A DNA stretch of 12,631 nucleotides. Origin: Pseudomonadota bacterium. GTDB lineage: Bacteria > Myxococcota > Myxococcia > Myxococcales > Myxococcaceae. Under the pieces are notes generated by a model. It did no database searches and had not been told where the DNA came from. It saw nothing but the letters and a program-made list of their open reading frames with translations. A program made the position numbers and the translations under genes. Location of the stretch: the NCBI GenBank assembly GCA_023426545.1, contig JAFAAN010000142.1:1-12631 (forward strand). The letters are read 5' to 3'. This document shows positions 5,619-11,606 of this stretch, piece after piece (position 1 is the stretch's first letter; every line of letters begins with the position of its first letter).

Positions 5619-5730
5619 TGGAGACTCGAAACTCCAAGGCGAGTCTCTAGCAGCTTCGCTGCTCGGCGGCGCGCGTCTCTGGCTGAAGTCCCCTCCAAGG
5701 ACCCGGGGCCGCGCGCCGCCGCTCTTTTTT
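5619..5730 (+). ncRNA. Candidate small structured RNA with three hairpins and terminator
   Basis: Three hairpins follow one another without gaps. HP1: GAGACTCG (5621-5628) / CGAGTCTC (5640-5647), extendable by two pairs. HP2: AGCAGC-TTC-GCTGCT (5649-5663). HP3: a perfect 12-bp CGGCGGCGCGCG (5664-5675) / CGCGCGCCGCCG (5710-5721), followed by CTC and six T. The loops of HP1 and HP3 both carry CTCCAAGG (5632-5639 and 5693-5700), and HP3 shows CCTCC, complementary to a Shine-Dalgarno core. This is the look of a trans-acting sRNA. M. xanthus Pxr, a developmental sRNA with three stem-loops, is a precedent for the architecture, though I do not claim identity. Alternatively it is a leader or attenuator of the DUF1338 gene, whose ATG is 65 nt beyond. 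No convincing promoter was found. Confidence 0.4.
5664..5730 (+). terminator. Intrinsic-type terminator (12-bp GC stem, T6)
   Basis: The 12-bp perfect stem 5664-5675 / 5710-5721 encloses a 34-nt segment that can form a further small hairpin (GTCC/GGAC, 5688-5702). Three bases after it come six T at 5725-5730. This is the only GC stem plus T-run combination I noticed in the window, and it is oriented to stop plus-strand transcription. Confidence 0.6.
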
Positions 5731-5780
5731 CCGTCGAACGAGGCCCGGCACGTCCGGCGGCCTTCGGTGGAGTGGAGCGC

Positions 5781-5786
5781 TAGATT
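5781..5786 (+). promoter_or_regulatory. Possible -10 element for a leaderless transcript
   Basis: TAGATT matches four of six bases of TATAAT and ends 8 nt before the ATG at 5795. No Shine-Dalgarno sequence is present in the 15 nt before that ATG; the nearest GGAG is about 18 nt away. No -35 match is seen. The arrangement suits a leaderless mRNA but is weak evidence on its own. Confidence 0.25.
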
Positions 5787-5794
5787 CGCGCGCC

Positions 5795-6553
5795 ATGACG
5801 ACCGATTCCGCCAGCCGTCTCCTCGACCTGCTCTGGGAGCGATACGCCGCGGAGGTGCCCTATGCGCGCACCTTCGTGCACCTCGCTGGGGGCAGTTACC
5901 GCAACGACCACGTCGCGCTCCGCTCGTTGGCCCGGCCCGGGGGCGGTATCGCGCTCTTCTCGCAGCCCTTCATCCGGCTCGGCTGGAAGGCCGCGGGGGC
6001 GTACACCTTTCCCGATGCGCACCTGTCCGCCATCTATCTGTCGCACCCGGCCGGTCTGCCTCGCGTCTTCATCTCCGAGCTGAAGCAGGAGGCGCTGTCC
6101 CCGCGCGCCCGCGAGCTGCTCGCCGCGCTTCCCGAGGACCCGCCTCCTCCGGAGGACGTGGAGGCGCTCGCCGCCTGGTTCTCCGCGCCGCCGACACCGC
6201 CGGAGGCGTCCGCGCTGCTGGAGCTGGAGAAGGAGTCCCAGTATGGCGCCTGGTTGCTCGCGTTCGGCCGCAAGGTGAACCACTTCACCGGCTCCGTGGA
6301 TGACGTGGAGGCGTGGCAGCGGCGCATGCGCGAGGCCGGCGTGCCGATGAAGGCCGACATCGAGGGCGCTCCGGGGACGTCGCTGCGGCAGACGGCCACC
6401 CAGGCCGCGCCGCTGTCGGTGCCGCTCAAGGGCGGTGGCACCCGTTCCTGGCCCTATGCCTACTTCGAGATTGCCCAGCGTGCGCCGGACTTCGACGGCT
6501 TCCTCGGGCCCCAGGCGCGCGCGCTCTTCGACATGACGAAGCGGGGCGGGTAG
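5795..6553 (+). CDS. DUF1338 / HglS-like 2-oxoadipate dioxygenase-decarboxylase family protein
   Basis: 252 residues. Family landmarks in order: YARTFVHLAGGSYRNDHVALR (23-43), FIRLGWKAAGAYTFPDAHL (59-77), LSHP (82-85), PRVFISELK (89-97), KVNHFTGSVDD (160-170) and YAYFEIAQR (221-229). Known, from memory: P. putida HglS holds Fe(II) with two His and one Glu, plus an Arg four residues after the first His, and turns 2-oxoadipate into D-2-hydroxyglutarate in lysine breakdown. H39, H163, E225 and R43 fit those positions, so the active site looks intact. At 252 residues it is clearly shorter than HglS and lacks its extra insertions, so the exact substrate is uncertain; another 2-oxo acid is possible. 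No lysine-pathway gene is in the window. The start lacks a Shine-Dalgarno sequence. It converges on the acetyltransferase gene with only 6 nt between stops. Confidence 0.9.
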   Translation: MTTDSASRLLDLLWERYAAEVPYARTFVHLAGGSYRNDHVALRSLARPGGGIALFSQPFIRLGWKAAGAYTFPDAHLSAIYLSHPAGLPRVFISELKQEALSPRARELLAALPEDPPPPEDVEALAAWFSAPPTPPEASALLELEKESQYGAWLLAFGRKVNHFTGSVDDVEAWQRRMREAGVPMKADIEGAPGTSLRQTATQAAPLSVPLKGGGTRSWPYAYFEIAQRAPDFDGFLGPQARALFDMTKRGG

Positions 6554-6559
6554 GCCGCG

Positions 6560-7183
6560 TCAGCCTTCACGCGGCGGCGCTCCGGAGGGCTCGGGCCCGC
6601 CGTGCGGGGCAATCAGCGCGTTGAGGACGTGGTCGCGCCACTGGCCGTCGATGAGCAGCAGCTCGCGCGCGTAGCCCTCCACGTGGAAGCCCAGGCGCCT
6701 CAACACGGCGGCGCTCCGCGCGTTCTCCGGCAGGTGGTTGGCCTGGAGGCGGTGCAGGCCCATGACGTCGAAGGCGTAGGCGCACAGCGCGCGCAGGGCC
6801 TCCGTCATCAATCCCTGGCCCTCGTGGCGGTGGTCCAGGCCGTAGCCCAGGTCGGCGGACTGCAAGGGGCCGCGCCGGATGTTCGTGAGGGAGGCGTTGC
6901 CGATGATGGGGGCGAGCTGGAACGGCACGTCCTTCGGCAGCAGGAACACGCGCAGCGCCAGGTCGAGCCGGAAGTCCTCGCGGTCCTGCGCGAGCCGGGT
7001 GCGCCAGTACGTCACCGAGAAGAAGTTGGCGGGCCTCGCGGGTGACACGGCGGCGACGTGCTCGCGGTTGGCCTCTTGGTAGGCGAGCACCCGCCACGCC
7101 GCATCCGGTGGCAGCTGCACCAGGTGCAGGCGCTCGGTGGTGAGCAGGATGGGGACGGCGACAGGGGCCATGGCGGCCGGCAT
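6560..7183 (-). CDS. GNAT N-acetyltransferase, RimJ/RimL type
   Basis: 207 residues. The fold is read from LLTTERLHLVQL (13-24, strand 1), IIGNASLTNIRRG (93-105), DLGYGLDHRHEGQGLMTEAL (111-130) with the acetyl-CoA pyrophosphate motif R119-x-x-G122-x-G124, then LHRLQANHLPENARSAAVLRRLGF (143-166), where N154 and S157 are the usual RimJ-type positions, and EGYARELLLIDGQWRDHV (169-186). This pattern is that of the ribosomal-protein-alanine acetyltransferase branch. Many relatives acetylate other amines, so the substrate is open. The ATG at 7183 has GGGG four bases upstream; an ATG at 7171 is also possible. The N-terminus has no signal peptide, so it is cytoplasmic. It lies 23 nt after the OmpA-like gene's stop codon, on the same strand and downstream of it, so the two may be co-transcribed. 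Confidence 0.92.
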   Translation of the reverse strand: MPAAMAPVAVPILLTTERLHLVQLPPDAAWRVLAYQEANREHVAAVSPARPANFFSVTYWRTRLAQDREDFRLDLALRVFLLPKDVPFQLAPIIGNASLTNIRRGPLQSADLGYGLDHRHEGQGLMTEALRALCAYAFDVMGLHRLQANHLPENARSAAVLRRLGFHVEGYARELLLIDGQWRDHVLNALIAPHGGPEPSGAPPREG

Positions 7184-7206
7184 TCAACCCCGGTGTCCGC
7201 TGGATT

Positions 7207-8040
7207 TCACTGGCCCGGAGGCTGGACGCCGCTTCCGCCCATGGCCTCGCTGTCGCGCGAGAGGACGATCTCCACGCGCCGGTTGTTGGAGCGGCCCTCG
7301 GGCGTGCCGTTGCTCGCGATGGGCTGGTACTCCCCGAGGCCGCGGACCGCGATGCGGTCCCGGCTCACGCCCTGGCTGACGAGGAACTCCAGCACGCGCT
7401 CCGCCCGCCGGTAGGACAGCGCCTCGTTCATGGCGTCCGAGCCCAGCGAGTCCGTGTGGCCTTCGATGACCATGCGGTTGTCGGACTCCTTCAGCGCGGC
7501 GGCGACCTCCGTCAGCCGCTCCCGGGCCGCCGGGAGCAGGTCCTCCGCGTTCGAGGCGAAGAGCACCTGCCCGGAGAGCGTCAGCACCAGCCCTCGCGGC
7601 TCCTCGCGCACCTTCACGTCGCGCGTCGTCGACTCCAGCCGCATCAGGGCCTCCGCGACGCGCGCCTCGGCGTCGAGGCGTGCCTGTCGTTCGAGCTCCA
7701 GCTGCCGCTCCGCTTGACGGTGCGCCTCCTGCTGCGCTTCCTGCTCCGCCGCACGTTGAAGCTGTTCGTGGTTCTCCTGTGCCAGCCGCTTCGACTCAGC
7801 CTCGTCGAGCTGCCGGCGCTGGGCCTCCTCCTCCTCGTGCCGTGCCGTCGCCTCCGCCAGACTCTGGGCCTCCGCAGGAGGGGCGGCTTGGGGGACCTGG
7901 GCGGCGCCCGCGCCCTCGGCGGCTCGCAGCGACGCCTCGGCCCGGGCGCGCGGCTCGTTCGTCGCGGGAAGCACCAGTCTCTGGGCGCATCCCATCATCG
8001 TCGTCAGGCCCAGCAGCACCGCCATCGGCTTGGGGCGCAT
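7207..8040 (-). CDS. OmpA-family lipoprotein with coiled coil (Pal-like peptidoglycan anchor)
   Basis: 277 residues. The signal peptide has a lipobox ending TMMGC, with C18 lipidated and Ala at +2, predicting outer-membrane sorting by the E. coli rule. Residues about 55-135 are a Glu/Gln/Ala/Arg-rich coiled coil. Residues about 150-262 are an OmpA C-terminal domain: VLFASNAEDLLPAA (159-172), VIEGHTDSLGSDAMNEALSY (191-210), RRAERVLEFLVSQGVSRDRI, AVRGLGEYQPIASN, and GRSNNRRVEIVL (249-260). D197 and R212 have the 15-residue spacing of the two diaminopimelate-binding residues known in OmpA domains. Likely role: tethering the outer membrane to peptidoglycan, the coiled coil acting as a spacer. GGAGGAG with 5-nt spacing fixes the ATG at 8040, although the frame is open to 8952. 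Divergent from the exonuclease gene. Confidence 0.95.
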   Translation of the reverse strand: MRPKPMAVLLGLTTMMGCAQRLVLPATNEPRARAEASLRAAEGAGAAQVPQAAPPAEAQSLAEATARHEEEEAQRRQLDEAESKRLAQENHEQLQRAAEQEAQQEAHRQAERQLELERQARLDAEARVAEALMRLESTTRDVKVREEPRGLVLTLSGQVLFASNAEDLLPAARERLTEVAAALKESDNRMVIEGHTDSLGSDAMNEALSYRRAERVLEFLVSQGVSRDRIAVRGLGEYQPIASNGTPEGRSNNRRVEIVLSRDSEAMGGSGVQPPGQ

Positions 8041-8320
8041 GGTCTCTCCTCCAGACGCACAGGATGTGGGGCGCGCGATGCCGCAGCGCCCGGCACTAGA
8101 GGTGAGGCCGCGCTGACAGGCCGGCAATCCAACCGTGGCAGGGCCGCCCGAAGAGCGGGCGGGCAGCCGCGGATTCTCCACGCAGAGGGGCTTGCCTCTC
8201 CGGCGGCGCCGCGAAGCGGTTCCGGGGCCGTCGCTGGAGCTCTCGCGTGTGGAGGGCCTGCACGCCCTGGCTGCACCGCGACACTGGCAGGGGACCATCG
8301 CCAGGGGTAGAGAGGGCGGC
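8041..8320. other. Divergent intergenic region, OmpA-like / exonuclease
   Basis: Apart from the two ribosome binding sites I see only small inverted repeats: CCGCCCG/CGGGCGG (8144-8162, 5-nt loop) and AGAGG/CCTCT near 8182-8197. No convincing -35/-10 or -24/-12 pair was found for either gene. Confidence 0.4.
8046..8052 (-). promoter_or_regulatory. Ribosome binding site fixing the OmpA-like start
   Basis: GGAGGAG on the minus strand, 5 nt before the ATG at 8040. It rejects the much longer frame that stays open to 8952 and overlaps the exonuclease gene. Confidence 0.85.
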
Positions 8321-9205
8321 ATGCGCCTGCACCTGGTCGATGGCACGTATGAGCTGTACCGCGCCCACTTCTCGCCGCGTCCGGGGCACGTCTCGCCGGA
8401 GGGACAGGACGTGAAGGCCACGGTGGGGCTGCTGTCCTCGCTGCTGGCGTTGCTCCATGACGCCGATGAGGCGGTGACGCACGTGGCGGTGGCCTTCGAC
8501 AACCCCATCCGCTCCTTCCGTAACGCGCTGTTCGACGGGTACAAGAGTGACGAAGGCGTGCCGCCCGAGCTGCACGCGCAGTTCGATCTGGCGGAAGAGG
8601 CGGTGCGGGCGCTCGGCGTCACCGCGTGGTCCATGAAGGAACAGGAGGCGGACGACGCGCTGGCGACCGCCGCCGCGCGGTGGGCGTCCGAAGTGGAGCA
8701 GGTGCGACTGCTCACGCCGGACAAGGACCTGGGCCAGTGCGTGCGCGGCAACCGCGTGGTGCAGGTGGACCGGCGCCAGGAGAAGGTGCTCGATGAGGAC
8801 GCGGTGCGCGCGAAGCTGGGCGTTCCTCCCGCGAGCGTGCCGGACCTGCTGGCGCTGATGGGGGACGCGGCCGACGGCATCCCCGGGCTGCCGGGCTTCG
8901 GGGAGAAGGGCGCATCCGCGCTGCTGAGCGCGTATGGGCACCTGGAGGCCATCCCCGCGGACGCGGCCGAGTGGAAGGTGCGTCCCCGGGGCGCGGAGAA
9001 GCTGGCCGCGACGCTCCGGGAACACCGCGAGGCCGCGCTGCTCTACCGGCGGCTCGCCACGCTGGTGACGGACGCGGCGCTGCCGGGAACGGCGTCACTG
9101 GCGGACCTGGAGTGGAAGGGCGTGCCCGCCGGAACGTATGAGGCGTTCTGCGACCGGCTGGGGCTCAACTCGCTCAAGCGCCGCCCCAAGCGCTGGGCGC
9201 CGTGA
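8321..9205 (+). CDS. Stand-alone 5'-3' exonuclease (PolA N-terminal / FEN-type nuclease)
   Basis: 294 residues, covering the nuclease region of DNA polymerase I only, with no polymerase domain. Metal-binding motifs in order: LVDGTYELYRA (5-15, D7), VAFDNPIRSFRNALFDGYK (57-75, D60 and the R/K helical-arch residues), EQEADDALAT (107-116, E109, D111, D112), LLTPDKDLGQ (130-139, D134, D136), then the helix-three-turn-helix LMGDAADGIPGLPGFGEKGA (179-198, D182, D185). All acidic residues expected for the two-metal site are present, so it should cut flap or 5'-ended structures in repair or RNA-primer removal. The ATG at 8321 has AGAGGG with a 4-nt gap. Many bacteria carry such a free copy next to a full PolA; E. 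coli Xni is comparable but lacks some of these residues. Confidence 0.93.
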   Translation: MRLHLVDGTYELYRAHFSPRPGHVSPEGQDVKATVGLLSSLLALLHDADEAVTHVAVAFDNPIRSFRNALFDGYKSDEGVPPELHAQFDLAEEAVRALGVTAWSMKEQEADDALATAAARWASEVEQVRLLTPDKDLGQCVRGNRVVQVDRRQEKVLDEDAVRAKLGVPPASVPDLLALMGDAADGIPGLPGFGEKGASALLSAYGHLEAIPADAAEWKVRPRGAEKLAATLREHREAALLYRRLATLVTDAALPGTASLADLEWKGVPAGTYEAFCDRLGLNSLKRRPKRWAP

Positions 9206-9270
9206 GGGGCCTGGGGCGGTGTCGCTCGGTGAGGGGGCGCTCGCGGAGGAGCACTCCTTCGTACCGTTAA

Positions 9271-9328
9271 GGGGAGGCTCACGCGTACAGCGCTTGCCTC
9301 CCCGCCCACCGTGCGCCAAGACGGTGGG
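9271..9328. terminator. Two adjacent 8-bp hairpins between exonuclease and globin genes
   Basis: GGGGAGGC (9271-9278) pairs perfectly with GCCTCCCC (9296-9303) across 17 nt. Right after it, CCCACCGT (9305-9312) pairs perfectly with ACGGTGGG (9321-9328) across 8 nt. A smaller AGGAG-CA-CTCCT repeat precedes them at 9247-9258. No T tract follows. They may end the exonuclease transcript or act in the globin leader; nothing else was seen in 9206-9385. Confidence 0.4.
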
Positions 9329-9385
9329 ACTGGTGACGCCGCGCGTCCGCGTGAACCCGGACGCGTCCAGCGATAGAAGGATGTC

Positions 9386-9826
9386 ATGTCCGTCGAACTG
9401 AAGATGCCCACTGATGATGGCTGGGTGCCCAGCCCCGAAGACCTGCCCTACCAGCGGCTGGGGGGGATGGAGGCGGCCAAGGCCCTGGCCGAGGCCTTCT
9501 ATGACGCCATGGACGCCCACGAGCCAGAGCTGGCGCGCATGCATGAGCTGGACGAGCAGGGGCGGGTGAACCGGGGGACGCGGGAGCGCTTCGGGCTGTT
9601 CCTCGCTGGCTGGCTCGGCGGTCCGCAGGACTACTCGGAGCGCTACGGCCACCCCCGGCTGCGCATGCGGCACGGCCACCTGCCCGTCGGAATCGCCATG
9701 CGCGATGCGTGGCTGCGCTCGATGCAGCGGGCCATGGACGCGCGTGGCATTACCGGCGGGCTGCGCCGCTTCCTCGACGAGCGCTTCGCCCACGTGGCGA
9801 ACTTCCTGCGCAACGTCGAGGAGTGA
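9386..9826 (+). CDS. Group 2 truncated hemoglobin (TrHbO/YjbI-like)
   Basis: 146 residues. YQRLGGMEAAKALAEAFYDAM (22-42) is the typical N-terminal half, with the distal B10 tyrosine at Y39. YSERYGHPRLRMRHGHLPVG (83-102) carries the proximal heme-ligand histidine, best placed at H96, with a second His at H98. The following RDAWLRSMQRAM (106-117) holds the G8 tryptophan (W109) diagnostic of group 2. A 17-residue N-terminal extension precedes the fold. Known: such globins bind O2 tightly and are linked to oxidative or nitrosative chemistry rather than O2 storage; the role here is not shown. The ATG at 9386 follows AGAAGG with 5-nt spacing. It converges on the desaturase gene with 3 nt between stops. 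A globin beside an O2-dependent desaturase is suggestive but unproven. Confidence 0.93.
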   Translation: MSVELKMPTDDGWVPSPEDLPYQRLGGMEAAKALAEAFYDAMDAHEPELARMHELDEQGRVNRGTRERFGLFLAGWLGGPQDYSERYGHPRLRMRHGHLPVGIAMRDAWLRSMQRAMDARGITGGLRRFLDERFAHVANFLRNVEE

Positions 9827-9829
9827 GGC

Positions 9830-10756
9830 CTAGGCCCGCTGAATGGCGGGCACCTGGGGCCCTGGCGCTGGTGCCGGCAGCGGGCGCGCGCGGGCTCCCG
9901 GTTTCGGCTGGAGGTGGGCCAGCGACTTCACGTCGTGAACCAGCCGCAGCGCGGCCAGCGCCCGCACCGCCCACCAGCCCGGGTCCGGCTGCCGCCAGCC
10001 GAGGCCCATCTGCGCCGAGGCCGGGTAGACGTGGTGGGTGTTGTGCCACGCCTCGCCCATGCTGAGCAGCGCCAGCCAGCCGGCGTTGCGCCCCTGCTCG
10101 GCGCAGCCCGGAAGCTCGTAGGGCTGCTCTCCGCTCACGTGGCTCGCGTAGTGGATGCACCAGAAGCCATCCTGGGTGAGGGCCAGCCGGACCAGCACGC
10201 CCCAGGCCACCCAGGCCGCGCCGCCCAGGGCGTACAGGGCCAGGGCCAGGGGAAGCTGGAGCCAGAGGTCCGCGCGCTCCAGGGCGCGGAAGAAGGCGTC
10301 GTCCTCCATGTGCGAGGCCGCTGCCCGCGGGTACGGCGCGTCATCGCGCGCGTGCCACGTGTAGAAGAGGGCGTAGGCCATGGCGCGCGCGAAGCCGTCG
10401 CGGTAGCCGAAGTAGGCGGGGCAGTCCGCTTCCGGCTGGTTCTGGTGGAAGTCTCGCAGGTCGTGCATGCGGTGCATCGCGATGGGGCCTCCCAGGCCGG
10501 CCATCGCGCCCAGCAGTCCCAGCGCGCGCTCCACGGGGCGCGAGGCGCGGAAGGCCCGGTGGATGAGGCCCCGGTGAAGGCCCACCGACACCCCCAGGCA
10601 CAGCGTCAGCGCCATCAGCCCCGCGAACACGAGTACCGCGCTCCACGAGAAGTACCAGGCGCCTGCCGCCAGCGCTCCCGCGTGCAGGAGGCTCCAGCGC
10701 GCCACCTTGCCTCCGTCCAACTTCGCCGTGCCCCACCGCGTGCTGCCTGTGTCCAT
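9830..10756 (-). CDS. Membrane fatty-acid (acyl-CoA/acyl-lipid) desaturase
   Basis: 308 residues. Hydrophobic segments are at about 22-55, 77-93 and 162-195. Histidine boxes: HRGLIHRAF (61-69), HRMHDLRDFH (95-104) and HNTHH (238-242), plus H202 and H206 in FWCIHYASH. The second box reads HRxHD rather than the common HRxHH, with D99, R101, D102 and H104 following, a variant I associate with a bacterial delta-9-like branch. Such enzymes use O2, a di-iron centre and an electron donor to insert a cis double bond into acyl chains in the inner membrane, tuning fluidity. The ATG at 10756 is fixed by AAAGGAG with 6-nt spacing; the frame's upstream extension to 10825 runs through a candidate sigma-54 promoter and is not believed. 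No dedicated electron-transfer gene is nearby. Confidence 0.92.
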   Translation of the reverse strand: MDTGSTRWGTAKLDGGKVARWSLLHAGALAAGAWYFSWSAVLVFAGLMALTLCLGVSVGLHRGLIHRAFRASRPVERALGLLGAMAGLGGPIAMHRMHDLRDFHQNQPEADCPAYFGYRDGFARAMAYALFYTWHARDDAPYPRAAASHMEDDAFFRALERADLWLQLPLALALYALGGAAWVAWGVLVRLALTQDGFWCIHYASHVSGEQPYELPGCAEQGRNAGWLALLSMGEAWHNTHHVYPASAQMGLGWRQPDPGWWAVRALAALRLVHDVKSLAHLQPKPGARARPLPAPAPGPQVPAIQRA

Positions 10757-10762
10757 GGTCCG

Positions 10763-10769
10763 CTCCTTT
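10763..10769 (-). promoter_or_regulatory. Ribosome binding site fixing the desaturase start
   Basis: AAAGGAG on the minus strand, 6 nt before the ATG at 10756. Upstream in-frame starts (ATG at 10783 and the start at 10825) have nothing comparable. Confidence 0.85.
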
Positions 10770-10783
10770 CGGAGGCGGTCCAT

Positions 10784-10799
10784 GGCAAGCGGCCTGCCA
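10784..10799 (-). promoter_or_regulatory. Candidate sigma-54 (-24/-12) promoter of the desaturase
   Basis: On the minus strand, TGGCAGGCCGCTTGCC matches TGGC-N7-TTGC with exact spacing. It predicts a start near 10773 and a short leader of about 17 nt that just contains AAAGGAG and the ATG at 10756. The base after TTGC is C rather than A/T, so the match is slightly weaker than the two at 2509 and 2801. Confidence 0.5.
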
Positions 10800-10868
10800 G
10801 AGAAGGACGGGCCTGTTTTCGACATGTTACGCGCAGCAGGGAGGGGCAGGTGTCAACGCCGTTCACAG

Positions 10869-10919
10869 CGCGCCGCCAAGGCCGTGGACGGCGCGTCGGG
10901 GGAGATGCCCCTCGCGCCG
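10869..10919 (+). promoter_or_regulatory. Mutually exclusive stems upstream of the secreted-protein gene
   Basis: Segment A CGCGCCG (10869-10875) and segment C CGCGCCG (10913-10919) are both perfectly complementary to segment B CGGCGCG (10889-10895). The B:C hairpin gains an inner GGGG/CCCC stem and should win. The pattern is that of a switch, but transcription through it and any function are inferred. No T tract follows. Confidence 0.25.
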
Positions 10920-11010
10920 CAAGCAACTCCCGGTGGTGACGCAGGGGTGAATGACGAGCCGGTCTCAGGTGTCCAGACTGACGTTATCCGGACGGGGATG
11001 CGAACCGGAC

Positions 11011-11017
11011 AAGGAGG
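11011..11017 (+). promoter_or_regulatory. Near-ideal Shine-Dalgarno sequence
   Basis: AAGGAGG, followed by T, 7 nt before the ATG at 11025. It fixes that start against in-frame codons upstream (the frame is open from 10707) and suggests efficient translation. Confidence 0.85.
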
Positions 11018-11024
11018 TCTCCAC

Positions 11025-11570
11025 ATGAAGCGCTTGCTGATGCCGCTCCGACGGAGCGTGTTGGTGCTGGGGGTGCTGCTGGGGGCGGGAGCGGCGGTGT
11101 CCGCGCCGAAACAGGACGCCATCAACCTGAAGATTGCATACCAGTCCTTCAACCTGGAGATGACGCCGCAGGCGGTGACGGGGGCGGACTTCCAGATGGC
11201 GCGCTCGCCCGGGGCGTTGAAGGGCCGGGCGCTGGGAGGGGACTTCACCCTGACGCTGACGCCTGGGCGGGTGGAGGGCGCCGTGGGCGGCGCGCCGGTG
11301 AACGTGAAGGTGACGCGGAAGGGGGACGTCATCATGGCCGAGGGCGGCTTTGGCGGACGCCCCGTGAACCTGACGCTGAGCCCCAGCGAGCTGACCGTCT
11401 ACGTCCGTGACTGCACCTACCGGCTGAAGGCGGAGGACTCGAACCGCTTCTACACGGGCCGGCGGAGCTGCGACCGGGCCATGACGCCCGGCTCGGCAAT
11501 CTGGCTGCCGGACGAGTTCCTCGCGGCGAGTCCCGAGGAGAAGGCGGCCATCCTGTTCCTCACGCTGTGA
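11025..11570 (+). CDS. Secreted/periplasmic protein of unknown function
   Basis: 181 residues; family not recognised. The signal peptide is clear: basic MKRLLMPLRR, hydrophobic core SVLVLGVLLGAGAA, and an SPase I site VSA|PK after residue 27. The mature part is beta-rich with two related strand-turn units, GAVGGAPVNVKVT (85-97) and GGFGGRPVNLTLS (107-119), each with a G-x-GG-x-PVN core. An earlier, weaker unit is GRALGGDFTLTLT (67-79). C130 and C149 could form a disulfide in the periplasm. The C-terminus (SAIWLPDEFLAASPEEKAAI) is more helical. The nearest neighbours are divergent (desaturase) and convergent (histidine kinase), so no operon partner hints at a role. Confidence 0.87.
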   Translation: MKRLLMPLRRSVLVLGVLLGAGAAVSAPKQDAINLKIAYQSFNLEMTPQAVTGADFQMARSPGALKGRALGGDFTLTLTPGRVEGAVGGAPVNVKVTRKGDVIMAEGGFGGRPVNLTLSPSELTVYVRDCTYRLKAEDSNRFYTGRRSCDRAMTPGSAIWLPDEFLAASPEEKAAILFLTL

Positions 11571-11576
11571 GCGGCG

Positions 11577-11588
11577 CCCGCGCGCGGG
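11577..11588. terminator. Palindrome between convergent genes
   Basis: CCCGCGCGCGGG is a perfect 12-nt palindrome in the 36-nt gap between the secreted-protein stop and the histidine-kinase stop. It could act as a small bidirectional terminator hairpin. There is no T tract. Confidence 0.3.
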
Positions 11589-11606
11589 TGGGGCGGCCGG
11601 CGCGAC

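Noticed and set aside
5619..5730. Identity of the structured RNA with Myxococcus Pxr
   Set aside because: The three-stem architecture is similar, but I cannot confirm sequence identity and the flanking genes are not the regulator and kinase genes I associate with pxr.
8041..8952. N-terminal extension of the OmpA-like gene across the exonuclease gene
   Set aside because: The extension is Ser/Arg-rich shadow sequence; the GGAGGAG site and the lipobox place the start at 8040.
10757..10825. Longer desaturase start at 10825 or 10783
   Set aside because: No ribosome binding site, and the segment overlaps a well-formed -24/-12 motif; AAAGGAG fixes the ATG at 10756.
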